Assembly: GCA_964497585.1 (NCBI GenBank)
Contig: CAZCDS010000048.1
Coordinates: forward strand, 1 to 51,589
Direction of reading: 5' to 3'
Source of the DNA: CAZCDS01 sp964497585
GTDB taxonomy: Bacteria > Desulfobacterota > Desulfomonilia > Desulfomonilales > Desulfomonilaceae
DNA: 51,589 nucleotides
In this document: one piece after another, positions 42,118-51,545 of the stretch
Layout of the letters: the number at the start of each line of letters is the position of its first letter
Position numbering within the stretch: position 1 is the stretch's first letter
The notes under the pieces: generated by a model
Database searches by the model: none
Told to the model about the DNA's origin: nothing
What the model saw: only the letters and a program-made list of their open reading frames with translations
Position numbers and translations under genes: made by a program

Positions 42118-42973
42118 TCAATGGCCTCTGGATTTGTCCAAAGGGGGAGAGATGATTTGTCCGCAGTGTCAGACTGAACTACCTGATGACGCCCGGTTCT
42201 GCAATGAATGCGGAAGGAAGCTTGAATCGGTATGCTCAGAATGCGGCAAAGGCAACCCTCCTACCAGCAAGTTCTGCCTCGAATGCGGTCACGATCTGCG
42301 CACTCCTCCCGCCGCATCCCCGCTGAAAGACCTCTCTTTCGACGAGAAGCTGGCCAACATCCAGAAATATCTCCCAAGTGGTCTGACCGAGAAGGTTCTC
42401 TCCCAAAGAGGCAGGATCGAGGGCGAGCGGCGGCAAGTGACCATCATGTTCGTGGACATGAAAGGATTCACGCCGCTGACTGAGAAGTTGGGGCCTGAGG
42501 AGACGTTTACCCTCATGGACCAGGTCTTTGAGCTGATGATCCACAAGGTCCATGATTACGAAGGCACGGTGAACGAGCTGCGAGGAGACGGTATGCTCGC
42601 CTTCTTCGGTGCCCCCATTGCGCTGGAAGATGCTCCCCAGAGGGCGATCAGATCATCCTTGGCCATCCATCGGGAGATGACCAAGTTCAGCGACAAGCTG
42701 AAAGACCGCACAGATATTCCTCCAGTTCAACTACGGATCGGGATTAACACCGGACCGGTCGTGGTAGGGACTCTGGGGAATGACCTGCGAGTTCAGTTCA
42801 CTGCTGTCGGCGACACGATCAACATGGCGGCCCGGATGGAGCAGCTCGCTGAACCTGGCACAACGTACGTAACAGAGGACGCATTCAAGATCACCGAGGG
42901 GTACTTCCGGTTTGAGGCACTGGGGGAAAAGGAGGTCAAGGGCAAGGAACAGCCCATAAAGGTCTATCGGGTA
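41857..42973 (+). repeat. 1117-bp direct repeat, copy B
   Basis: Second copy of the block at 38454-39570. It joins the 3' end of paralogue 2 to the 5' zinc-ribbon and cyclase part of paralogue 3. Recombination between copies would delete or duplicate one 3403-bp unit and always leave an intact open frame, as both copies have the same phase. Confidence 0.9.
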
Positions 42974-45523
42974 CTTGCTGCCAGCACAAGAAGGACCAGG
43001 TTCGACGTGGATGCTGAAAGAGGCCTTACTCGATTCATCGGGAGGGAGAGAGAGCTTGAACTCCTGATGGACGCTTTTGAGCGGGCCAAGTCGGGGAGAG
43101 GCCAAGCGGTCTCAATCATGGGAGAGGCGGGCGTGGGCAAGTCGAGGCTGCTATACGAGTTCAGAAAGGCCATTTCAAACGAAGACGTCACTTTTCTCGA
43201 AGGCAAGTGCCTCTCCTACGGCAAGGACTTGGCTTACCATCCGATCATAGACATTCTCAAAGCGAACTTCGGCATAGAAGGCGGAGACACGGATTCGGAG
43301 ATCACAGCGAAGGTCAGGAGAGGCTTGACCCTATTGGGAGCTGATGAAGCCTCTACGCTCCCATACCTACTCGAGCTGCTTTCTGTAGAAGACAGCGGCG
43401 TGGGCGAGATGTCAATGAGCCCGGAGGCCGCAAAAGACAGGATTATTGGAGCGCTCCAGCGGATAATCTTAAAGGGTTCAGAGATTCGACCCTCAATATT
43501 CGCTTTCGAAGACCTTCACTGGACGGATAAGACCTCAGAAGAGGCCAGCAAGTATCTTCTAGAGAGTATCCCGGGCTCGAGAGTCTTGATGATATTTACG
43601 TATAGGCCTGAGTTCGTGCACACATGGGGTGGCAAGTCGTACCACAGCCAGATTAGTCTGAACCGCCTCTCCAATCGTGAAAGCTTAGCTCTGGTGACTC
43701 AACTGTTGGGTTCTCGAGAGATCCACTCGGATCTCGAAGAATTCATACTTCAGAAAACGGAAGGGATCCCTCTCTTCATCGAGGAATTCGTGAGATCGTT
43801 TCGGGATATGAAAATCATTAGGCTAACGAACGAGAAATATCATTTGGCCGAGGACGTGGATCAGGTGGGCATTCCCTCAACGATCCAGGACGTGATCTTG
43901 GCGCGGGTTGATGGCCTGCCCGAGGGCGCGAAGGAGCTTCTCCAGACAGGCTCCGTCATCGAGAGGGAGTTCAGCTACGAATTGATAAAGCACGTTACGG
44001 GACTCCAGGAACATCAATTGCTGAACCGTTTGGCTGTATTGAAGGATTCGGAACTTGTCTACGAAAGAGGCGTATACCCACACTCCACCTACATCTTCAA
44101 ACATGCCCTCACCCGTGAGGTGGTATATGACTCCATCCTTACGCGGAGAAGGAAAGAGCTCCACGAGAAGATAGGCGGTGCCATTGAGGAATTATGCGCA
44201 GAAACCCTTTCTGAGAATTACGGAATTCTGAGTGAGCATTATCTCACGGCTGAGAATTTTGAGAAGGGTGCTCATTATTGCGGTTTCGCAGGCCAGAGGG
44301 CTACAAGAATAGGGTCATTCCACGATGCAATCATGTATGCGGACAAGAGAATTGCTTGTCTGGAGAAGTTGCCTCAGACGCATGATGTGTTACGGCGGAT
44401 AATCAACATGAGGTCAATACTCGGACTTCTGTATGCTCAGACGAACTACGTGGTCGAGGCGAAGCAGGCCATCGATCCGATCATGGCTTTGGGCGAGAAT
44501 ATTGGGCATGACCAAGCCCTCCCTCGGATACATGTAATAATGGGAATCTACAGAGGATGGGTCGAGGAGGATTTTCAGGATGCGCTGCAACATTTCCAGC
44601 AAGCCACGAGCATCTCCGAGTCGAAGAACGACCCCGCTTCTATGCTGCACGCAACATATTGGTCTGGACTCTTTCTGTTTTTCATTTGTGATTTTGACAA
44701 TGGGTTGGAACATTTGAAAAATGTGCTCGGCGAGTATCTCGTTTCGAACAACATATGGGGCGAATCCGCAGTCCGAAGCGTCACGAGCATTTTTGGTCAC
44801 TATTTCCAAGGGGCACTTGACCAAGCCCACAAAGCCAGTGAAGAGGCCACCCGAGTAGCAGAAGAAAGCGGCGCGGCTTATTCAAAGTGCCGGGCCTACA
44901 TCAGCCGTGGAATCAGCTGTTTCGGCAAGGGTGATTTCCCACAGGCCAGGGAACATCTTTCGATGGGGATCCATTTCTGTGAGAAGATTGATGCCTTCTT
45001 TTGGGATGCATTTGCTCGCATCTTCCTGGGCGAGATCTGTTTCGAAAACGGAGAATATGAATCAGCCGAAAACCATCATGAAAAGGCAATTTGGCTTCTG
45101 AAGCAAATCAAAGGGGGCCCAAGCTGGGCAAACTTCAACAGAATTGCTTTGAACCTGGCGAAAGTGATGATCCACGCGAACGGTGTTCATCCGGAGTCAC
45201 TTTATGATTATGCCTCAGGGATCAAGGCTAAGATCTTTGAAGGCTGGGCCTCAAGATACGTGGCAAAGATTCTTCTGAACATTGACGACAAGCACATGTC
45301 GGAAGCGCAAGATTGGCTCGAGAAGGCGATCGCCGCTGACAGGCGAAACGGCATGACGTTCCACGTGGGCAGAGATTTTGCACTGCACTCTGAACTGTGC
45401 AAAAAACAAGGTGATCAAGCAAAAGCCAAAGACAACCTGCGCAAGGCAATCGAAATCTACAAAGCGTGCGGCGCCGATGGATGGGTGTCAAGGGCTGAAC
45501 GGAAACTGGCTGACTTCGCATAG
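42152..45523 (+). CDS. Zinc-ribbon/class III cyclase/AAA/TPR protein 3
   Basis: A 1123-residue paralogue. Zinc ribbons and cyclase domain are the same as in paralogue 2 through KVYRV; then sequence diverges into its own AAA domain (MGEAGVGKSRLLYEF, SIFAFEDLHWTDKTS) and TPR-like tail, which ends CGADGWVSRAERKLADFA, clearly different from the shared end of paralogues 1 and 2. ATG 42152 has GGGGGAGAG before it; a TTG six codons earlier is less likely. An equal cyclase coupled to different sensory ATPase and TPR parts suggests different inputs giving one second-messenger output. Confidence 0.92.
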   Translation: MICPQCQTELPDDARFCNECGRKLESVCSECGKGNPPTSKFCLECGHDLRTPPAASPLKDLSFDEKLANIQKYLPSGLTEKVLSQRGRIEGERRQVTIMFVDMKGFTPLTEKLGPEETFTLMDQVFELMIHKVHDYEGTVNELRGDGMLAFFGAPIALEDAPQRAIRSSLAIHREMTKFSDKLKDRTDIPPVQLRIGINTGPVVVGTLGNDLRVQFTAVGDTINMAARMEQLAEPGTTYVTEDAFKITEGYFRFEALGEKEVKGKEQPIKVYRVLAASTRRTRFDVDAERGLTRFIGRERELELLMDAFERAKSGRGQAVSIMGEAGVGKSRLLYEFRKAISNEDVTFLEGKCLSYGKDLAYHPIIDILKANFGIEGGDTDSEITAKVRRGLTLLGADEASTLPYLLELLSVEDSGVGEMSMSPEAAKDRIIGALQRIILKGSEIRPSIFAFEDLHWTDKTSEEASKYLLESIPGSRVLMIFTYRPEFVHTWGGKSYHSQISLNRLSNRESLALVTQLLGSREIHSDLEEFILQKTEGIPLFIEEFVRSFRDMKIIRLTNEKYHLAEDVDQVGIPSTIQDVILARVDGLPEGAKELLQTGSVIEREFSYELIKHVTGLQEHQLLNRLAVLKDSELVYERGVYPHSTYIFKHALTREVVYDSILTRRRKELHEKIGGAIEELCAETLSENYGILSEHYLTAENFEKGAHYCGFAGQRATRIGSFHDAIMYADKRIACLEKLPQTHDVLRRIINMRSILGLLYAQTNYVVEAKQAIDPIMALGENIGHDQALPRIHVIMGIYRGWVEEDFQDALQHFQQATSISESKNDPASMLHATYWSGLFLFFICDFDNGLEHLKNVLGEYLVSNNIWGESAVRSVTSIFGHYFQGALDQAHKASEEATRVAEESGAAYSKCRAYISRGISCFGKGDFPQAREHLSMGIHFCEKIDAFFWDAFARIFLGEICFENGEYESAENHHEKAIWLLKQIKGGPSWANFNRIALNLAKVMIHANGVHPESLYDYASGIKAKIFEGWASRYVAKILLNIDDKHMSEAQDWLEKAIAADRRNGMTFHVGRDFALHSELCKKQGDQAKAKDNLRKAIEIYKACGADGWVSRAERKLADFA

Positions 45524-45599
45524 CGCGGTCCCACGCATGCCGCAAGGATACTCAATCTGACAAAGGAATCCACCCGACAGTTCGGGCCACAAGGAGGAC

Positions 45600-46709
45600 A
45601 TGATGGTAAGCCAAGTCTATCATGAATTACGGGAACAGTTGGACAACTACTCGGTAGGTTTCCCGTCCACGGAGTCCGGTGTCGAAATGAAGCTTCTTCA
45701 GAAGCTGTTCAGCGAGGAAGAGGCTCGGTTGTTTCTGAATCTGAGCCTGGTGGCCGAAGCACCTGAAGCGGTGGCTGCTCGCACCAAAGGTGACCTGGCC
45801 AGGACAACCGGCCTACTGGAGCGGATGGCGCAAAAGGGCCTCATCTTCAGTATTCGGAAAGGAGATTCGGTAAAGTATGCTGCGATACCTTTTGTAGTCG
45901 GTTCTTACGATTATCAGGTCGGGACCATGGACCTGGAGCTAGCGCAATTGTTCGAACAATACCTGCAGGAAGGCTTTGGCAAGGAAGCCGTCGGACAGTG
46001 TCCTCCGTTGAGAACGATCCCGGTAAATCAATCTTTGGATTATTCATGGCCTGTGGCCCCGTACGAGGATGTGCGGCAAATCATCAGGAGCAAAGACCGG
46101 ATCTCGGTTGCCAACTGCATCTGCAGAGTGAAGAAAGGACTGCTGGAAAAGAGTTGTGACAAACCACTCGAGGTTTGTTTCAGCTTTGGATCGGCCGCCC
46201 AATACTACGTTGAAAACGGTATGGGTCGGTGGATAAGTCAAGATGAGGCGCTTGAAATTCTTCAAAGGTGCGAGGAGGCTGCTCTGGTGCCTCAACCATT
46301 CAACGCCCAGAACCCTGGGGTTGTGTGCAATTGCTGCGGGGATTGCTGCGATATACTTCGTTCAATCAAGCTTTATCCCAAACCTGCCGAAATGGTAATA
46401 TGCAACTACCATGCATCAGTAGATCCGGACCTTTGTGACGCATGTGAGACTTGTCTGGATCGATGTCAGATGGAGGCCATTGCCATCGGAAAGGAGGGAA
46501 TGGCCAAAGTTGATCCGGATCGGTGCATCGGCTGTGGTCTGTGTGTCACGACTTGTACGACCGGCGCGTTGACGCTTCAGCCCAAACCGGAACGGGAGCG
46601 TCGCGAGCCCCCATCTAAGCCGCAGGACTTCATGATGCAGTTGGCTGGGAAGAGAGGCAAGTCGCTGGTTCCGATTGCCTTGCAGGGAGCCTCAAAGGGT
46701 GGCTTTTGA
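45600..46709 (+). CDS. 4Fe-4S ferredoxin-type protein with winged-helix-like N terminus
   Basis: A 369-residue protein of a type frequent in anaerobes. The first 100 residues (LFSEEEARLFLNLSLVAEAP, LARTTGLLERMAQKGLIFSI) look like a winged helix. The middle has Cys clusters (ANCICRVKK, CNCCGDCCDILR) and the end a two-cluster [4Fe-4S] ferredoxin (CDACETCLDRCQM and CIGCGLCVTTCTT). It may be a redox carrier or redox-sensing protein. AAGGAGG is two bases from ATG 45600 and five from ATG 45603, so the second ATG may be the true start. It interrupts the cyclase array, and a scar of a cyclase gene follows directly, so it may have been inserted. Confidence 0.8.
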   Translation: MMVSQVYHELREQLDNYSVGFPSTESGVEMKLLQKLFSEEEARLFLNLSLVAEAPEAVAARTKGDLARTTGLLERMAQKGLIFSIRKGDSVKYAAIPFVVGSYDYQVGTMDLELAQLFEQYLQEGFGKEAVGQCPPLRTIPVNQSLDYSWPVAPYEDVRQIIRSKDRISVANCICRVKKGLLEKSCDKPLEVCFSFGSAAQYYVENGMGRWISQDEALEILQRCEEAALVPQPFNAQNPGVVCNCCGDCCDILRSIKLYPKPAEMVICNYHASVDPDLCDACETCLDRCQMEAIAIGKEGMAKVDPDRCIGCGLCVTTCTTGALTLQPKPERERREPPSKPQDFMMQLAGKRGKSLVPIALQGASKGGF

Positions 46710-46740
46710 ACAGACCATGGGCTTGATGCAAGCAGGGAAA

Positions 46741-46802
46741 AGGAATGCGGCGCTGATGGATGGGTGACAAAGGCTGAGGAGGAGCTGGCGAGGATGTCTT
46801 GA
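46741..46802 (+). pseudogene. Scar: last 20 codons of a cyclase-array gene
   Basis: The bases encode ECGADGWVTKAEEELARMS and a stop, identical in protein to the ends of paralogues 1 and 2. It is followed by a gap of the same build as between intact paralogues (CCAAAGGGGGGAGCA before the next ATG). No frame leads into it. It marks a former paralogue whose body was lost between genes 3 and 4. Confidence 0.85.
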
Positions 46803-46837
46803 AACAGGGCCCCGCCGCCTGCCCAAAGGGGGGAGCA

Positions 46838-49800
46838 ATGGAATGTCCGAAGTGCCACGCAGAAAATCGTGAAACGAGGAAGTTTTGCGCCAAATGTGGT
46901 GAAAAGCTTCTGATCCTCTGCCCTCAATGCTCTTCGGAGAATCTGCCCGACGAACAATTCTGTGGAGAATGCGGCCATGAGCTCCGCAAGCCCAAAGAAC
47001 CCGTGGCCATCGACTACCAGCAGCCCCGCTCGTACACCCCCAAGTTCCTCGCCGACAAGATCCTAACCTCCCGCAGCGCCATCGAGGGGGAACGGAAACT
47101 GGTCACAGTCCTCTTTGCGGACGTAGCTGGCTTCACCTCCATGTCGGAGAAGCTGGACCCTGAGGATGTACACGAGATCATGGACGGCTGCTTCCGAATT
47201 CTCATGGATGAGATCCACCGGTATGAAGGTACCGTCAATGAGTTCAGGGGTGATGGAGTCATGGCCCTCTTCGGTGCCCCGGTCTCTCATGAGGATCATG
47301 CTCAGCGGGCGTGCCATGCAGCTCTCGCTGCTCAGAAAGCTCTCGTTCCCTACGCAGAGAGGCTCCACAGGGAGTACGGTATCGATTTCAAGATACGCAT
47401 CGGCCTCAACTCCGGTCCTGTTGTAGTCGGTTCCATCGGGGACGATCTACGCATGGACTACACGGCTCAAGGGGACACGGCCAATCTGGCTGCCAGGATG
47501 GAGAGCAACGCCGAACCTGGTTCCGTGCTCGCTTCCAAGCATACGTACTGGCCCACAAGAGATTTCTTCCAGTTTGAGTTCCTTGGACCGCTCGCAGTCA
47601 AAGGAAAAGAAGAACCGGTTAAGGCCTACCGGCTTCTCAAGGTCGGCGATGTGGAGACAAGAATCGAGGCTGCAGCAGGGAGGGGATTCACGAGATTCGT
47701 CGGTCGAAAACGTGAGCTCGAGACCCTGACGGAAGCATTTGAACAAGTCAAATCAGGGCACGGACAGGTCGTAGGCATCGTGGGCGAAGCTGGGGTGGGC
47801 AAATCCAGAATCCTTAACGAGTTTCGAAACCACTTGCCGCAGGGCCAGTACACCTACCTGGAAGGGCGATGCTTGCATTACGGCGGATCAATGCCCTATT
47901 TGCCGATACTCGACGTGTTCAGATCCTTTGCTGGTATCAAGGAAGGTGACGCCGAAACGGCGATCAAGAGCAAGATGCAAGAGAAGATTATCAGACTTGA
48001 CGAGGATCTGAAAAGGATAATTCCGCCCTTTCAGGATCTCTTGTCCTTAAAGGTGGAGGATGAAGCCTATTTGAAACTTGAGCCAGGACAGAAGAAAGAG
48101 AGAATATTCGAAGCGATCAGGGACCTTTTTGTACGGGGAAGTCAAAACGTCCCGATTGTTCTGGCTATCGAGGATCTTCACTGGATTGACAAGACGACTG
48201 AGGAGCTCTCGGCCTATCTCATCGGGGCGATACCCACCACACGAATCATGCTTATTCTCCTGTATCGGCCGGAGTACACCCATGCGTGGGGGAGCAAATC
48301 GTACTACACCAAGGTTGGCGTGGACCAGCTCTCTGCTAGCACAAGCGCTGAGCTGGTGCAGGCCATTCTTGAAGGTGGAGACGTTGAACCCGAACTGAGG
48401 GAACTTATCCTGGGCAGAACTTCGGGGAACCCGCTCTTTATGGAGGAGCTCACCCATAGCCTGTTGGAAAACGGTTCTATTCAAAAGAGAAACCAGCAGT
48501 TCATTTTAGCAGGGAAACTCAGTGAAATACAGGTGCCGGATACCATTCAGGGCATCATAGCTTCTCGAATAGACCGCCTCGAGGAAACGCTGAAGCGTCT
48601 GTTGCAGGTTGCCTCTGTGATTGGACGGGAGTTCTTCTTCCGCATTCTCCAGGCTATCACGGGCATGAGGGAAGATCTCAAAACCCATCTGCTCAACTTG
48701 CAGGGCCTGGAGTTCATATATGAGAAGACGCTGTTCCCTGAGCTGGAATACATCTTCAAGCATGCCCTCACGCAAGAGGTTGCGTACAACAGCCTCCTTC
48801 TCAAACGAAGGAAGGAAATTCATGAACGGATAGGCCAAGCCATAGAAGAACTCTATCCTGGACGTCTGGAAGAATTCTACGAGATGCTCGCCTATCACTA
48901 CGTGAAAAGCGGAAACAAGGTCAGAACACTTCACTATCTCAAATTGTCGGGGAAAAAGGCTGTCCAAAAGGAGTCACTTTGGGAAGCCTTTCGTTTCTAC
49001 AGAGACGTATGGGAAATCTTGAAACAAAGGCCGGACACCGATGCCAACAGAGAAGAACGAATGCAAGTCTTTCTCCACATGGCTAGTCCGATGCGACTGC
49101 TCGTTTACCCAGAAGACTCTGAGCTGCTTCTCGATGAGGCCGAAGAGTTAGCCAAGGCGATCGGTGATCGCAGGATATTGGCCAGCATTTACGGTTGGAG
49201 AGCCTTGTTTCGCACGCAGAAAGGTTCCCCGCTCCTGGCTAGGCCGGATCTCGAAAGGTGCTATGAGGAAGCTATAGCGGCTGGTGATCTCGAGTTGACT
49301 GTACAAAGCGCATTTGACCTATGCGTTTCATTCTGCGCTACTGGAGACTGGCGCAAGCTGATAAATCTCGCTCCCAAAATATCCAATTTGCTTGAGGAAA
49401 GTGGAAACGAATTCGAGTTCTTTGGGAAACCAGCCCACCCCTATTCTATTTTTCCGGCCTTTCACGCCATAGGCCTAACAATGATGGGAGACTTCCACAA
49501 TGGGGCTCGTCTCTTGGACAGCGCGTTCTCTCGAGTTGAACGGGTGGGCAATCTTTACACCACAGGTGTCCTGGAGATGTTTCGAGCAATATGGTTTGGT
49601 CTGCGCGGCGACGGAACTAATACCCTCATACATAGCCTACGAGCCAGTAAATGTTACGAAGATTCGCAAGCGCGTCTATACCTTCCCCTTTCACAAATAA
49701 CGTCCGCCTACGGACATTACCTGCTGGGCGACTTGAAAGCCGCCGATATGGAGATCAAGCAAGCTCTTGAACTTCAGAGGGAAATTGGGACGAGGTTTTG

Positions 49801-50203
49801 GGTTTCCTCCAACTACCTTTACTTGGCTCTCGTAAATCTTGATTCTTCCAACATAGACCGGGCAATGCTCTACGCTGAGCAGGCCATAAGCCTTTCACAA
49901 GAGACTCAGGCAAAGCACTTAGAAGGACGGTCACGGGTACTTCTGGGCAAAATAATAGGGAAGATTGATCAGGCCAGGATACGCGACGCCGAAGACTCGA
50001 TTCTGCATGGTATGAAGATCTCAGACCAAATCGGGGCTCGGCCGGATTCCTCTATTGGATATCTGTATCTCGGTGAGCTCTACGCTGACAGAGGTGAGAA
50101 AGAGAAGGCCCTTGAAAACCTGCAAAAGGCCGAGTCCATGTTCCAGGAGATGGGCATGGATTATTGGTTGGGCAAGACGCAGGAGGTTTTGGCGAGGTTG
50201 TGA
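46838..50203 (+). CDS. Zinc-ribbon/class III cyclase/AAA/TPR protein 4
   Basis: A 1121-residue, more distant paralogue. Zinc ribbons (CPKC...FCAKCG and CPQC...FCGECG), cyclase with metal Asp residues in FADVAGF and RGDGVMALFG and a changed NLAAR transition-state motif, AAA with GEAGVGKSRILNEF and IVLAIEDLHW, and a long TPR-like tail (repeats such as GDLKAADMEIKQALEL). The linker after the ribbons includes RSYTPKFLADKIL, as in the related large class of these proteins. ATG 46838 has GGGGGGAG before it; the frame is open back to 46799 but into the scar of a former gene. Lower similarity to genes 1-3 suggests it did not take part in their recent exchange. Confidence 0.92.
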   Translation: MECPKCHAENRETRKFCAKCGEKLLILCPQCSSENLPDEQFCGECGHELRKPKEPVAIDYQQPRSYTPKFLADKILTSRSAIEGERKLVTVLFADVAGFTSMSEKLDPEDVHEIMDGCFRILMDEIHRYEGTVNEFRGDGVMALFGAPVSHEDHAQRACHAALAAQKALVPYAERLHREYGIDFKIRIGLNSGPVVVGSIGDDLRMDYTAQGDTANLAARMESNAEPGSVLASKHTYWPTRDFFQFEFLGPLAVKGKEEPVKAYRLLKVGDVETRIEAAAGRGFTRFVGRKRELETLTEAFEQVKSGHGQVVGIVGEAGVGKSRILNEFRNHLPQGQYTYLEGRCLHYGGSMPYLPILDVFRSFAGIKEGDAETAIKSKMQEKIIRLDEDLKRIIPPFQDLLSLKVEDEAYLKLEPGQKKERIFEAIRDLFVRGSQNVPIVLAIEDLHWIDKTTEELSAYLIGAIPTTRIMLILLYRPEYTHAWGSKSYYTKVGVDQLSASTSAELVQAILEGGDVEPELRELILGRTSGNPLFMEELTHSLLENGSIQKRNQQFILAGKLSEIQVPDTIQGIIASRIDRLEETLKRLLQVASVIGREFFFRILQAITGMREDLKTHLLNLQGLEFIYEKTLFPELEYIFKHALTQEVAYNSLLLKRRKEIHERIGQAIEELYPGRLEEFYEMLAYHYVKSGNKVRTLHYLKLSGKKAVQKESLWEAFRFYRDVWEILKQRPDTDANREERMQVFLHMASPMRLLVYPEDSELLLDEAEELAKAIGDRRILASIYGWRALFRTQKGSPLLARPDLERCYEEAIAAGDLELTVQSAFDLCVSFCATGDWRKLINLAPKISNLLEESGNEFEFFGKPAHPYSIFPAFHAIGLTMMGDFHNGARLLDSAFSRVERVGNLYTTGVLEMFRAIWFGLRGDGTNTLIHSLRASKCYEDSQARLYLPLSQITSAYGHYLLGDLKAADMEIKQALELQREIGTRFWVSSNYLYLALVNLDSSNIDRAMLYAEQAISLSQETQAKHLEGRSRVLLGKIIGKIDQARIRDAEDSILHGMKISDQIGARPDSSIGYLYLGELYADRGEKEKALENLQKAESMFQEMGMDYWLGKTQEVLARL

Positions 50204-50288
50204 TGTAATCCGGGCTAAAACCACATATGCCGAACCGAAGGTTGGAGGGCGGTTAGATTCTGACACAGAAACAGAAATAAATATCATC

Positions 50289-51038
50289 TCACCCTATGCT
50301 GAATCGCCAGGAACAGAACTGGTCCTCAGGGAGAGCGTCTGGAGGGCAGTATATGCATTCCGTTTTGATGCGAGGATCTACAGTCTTGGCGAAGCCGGTA
50401 TACTGAGCCATGCCCGCTGATTTGCACGGGTAATCATCCATTTTCTTGCGCCGCCGGGCAGCCTGCACTCGACATTCGTTGATCGTGAACACCAGGCTCC
50501 CGTCCTTCTCCCAGATAGCCGTGTGAGCGCTGATAGTAGAGTACACCTCAAGATGCAAAGCCCTCTCCAGTGCCACCAAGCCGCCACCAGGATCTAGCGC
50601 CAGATGCTCCGACATTTTGAAAGCTTCGAGCCGGCCGAAGTGGGACCAGCAAGTGTCGTTCACCATCTTCGCCGCGGCCATTCCAAACAACGATTCCACA
50701 GCTTGGAACCATAGGCCATCACTGATCACCCAGGTTTTGCCTATCTCTTTCAGCAAGAGCAGGAGTTCTTCTCGGGATTTGGACGCCAGCGCGCGCGGCA
50801 CAGCGCCGTCCATTTCAATTCCGAGGTGGGGGGCCAGTCTCTTTGCTGCCAGGGGAAAATACTTCTGCAAAACGTCTCTTTCCAATCGCACAGCCGTTTC
50901 TGCACCGTGATGATGCACGACCTCAGTAAACCACATGCCGTAATGAACAAGCAAATATCCGAAGAACGTTTCCACTAGTCTCAGCAGCTCTTCCGTCGGC
51001 AGCTCGGTGAAATCCAAACCAGTCTCACAGCATTTCAT
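50289..51038 (-). CDS. DUF6125-like protein
   Basis: A 249-residue soluble protein resembling DUF6125 (related to L-2-amino-thiazoline-4-carboxylic acid hydrolase-like proteins). Typical features are the N-terminal helical half with DGLWFQAVESLFGMAAAKM, and the C-terminal part with INECRVQAARRRKKMDDYPC, TGFAKTVDPRIKTECIYCPPD, whose conserved Cys residues suggest metal or cofactor binding. AAGAGG lies seven bases before the ATG. It converges on the cyclase array and leaves an 85-base gap with nothing visible. Family assignment is from memory of motif style. Confidence 0.7.
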   Translation of the reverse strand: MKCCETGLDFTELPTEELLRLVETFFGYLLVHYGMWFTEVVHHHGAETAVRLERDVLQKYFPLAAKRLAPHLGIEMDGAVPRALASKSREELLLLLKEIGKTWVISDGLWFQAVESLFGMAAAKMVNDTCWSHFGRLEAFKMSEHLALDPGGGLVALERALHLEVYSTISAHTAIWEKDGSLVFTINECRVQAARRRKKMDDYPCKSAGMAQYTGFAKTVDPRIKTECIYCPPDALPEDQFCSWRFSIG

Positions 51039-51059
51039 GAGCAGACCTCTTGACCGGGA

Positions 51060-51228
51060 TTATGCGGCGGTCTTGCCATTTTGAACCTGTTGGCCCACAG
51101 CGTCAACCGTCTTTTCCACTGCGCTTGTCCCCCGAACACGGCGGGCAATGTCTTGCCGAAGGGAATGCAGAAGCCACGCGCCTATGGAGCCGAGTTCGGT
51201 GTATTCGTGCCAAATGCCTAGAATGACC
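51060..51228 (-). pseudogene. Possible gene end upstream of the DUF6125-like gene
   Basis: The minus-strand frame here ends at 51060 and reads WHEYTELGSIGAWLLHSLRQ with a plausible amphipathic helix, then VEKTVDAVGQQVQNGKTAA. It is open further back but from about 51228 the opposite strand is clearly DNA polymerase sequence. I take it as the C-terminal remnant of a gene cut at that junction, directly upstream (22 bases) of the DUF6125-like gene. Confidence 0.35.
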
Positions 51229-51504
51229 AGACGCGAAGAAGCCAAACCAATCAATTTCGGGATCATCTTTGGACAGAGGGCGCGGGCGTTGGCCAGAGAG
51301 ATCAACGACTCTTGGAAGGAGCCAGGAAATCTGCAAATCGTGGATGAAGACCACGCGCAGGAGTACATCGACACCTTCTTCGGCACGTACAAGGGAATTC
51401 TGCCCTACTTCCAAGCCGAGTACGACAAACTGACGAAGCTGAAGATCTCAGAGCGGGTGCTCAAGAATCCTGACCTGTCCCCCAAAAAGTGGTCCAGGTA
51501 CTGA
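51223..51504 (+). pseudogene. Family A DNA polymerase (polA-like) fragment
   Basis: About 93 codons match the finger domain of DNA polymerase I: RREEAKPINFGIIFGQRARALA is motif B (O helix; consensus R...K...N/FGxxYG, here Phe-Gly after IIF), and HAQEYIDTFFGTYKGILPYF is the following helix. Sequence before and after is missing: it starts near 51223 after unrelated DNA and stops at 51504. Tyr of the FGIIYG block is Phe, and the gene might be a phage or plasmid form. It is a remnant, with an IS3-family element starting directly behind. Confidence 0.75.
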
Positions 51505-51545
51505 GTTAGTCTGTGGCAGTATCTGGACCTCAAAGGGAGGTCAGG

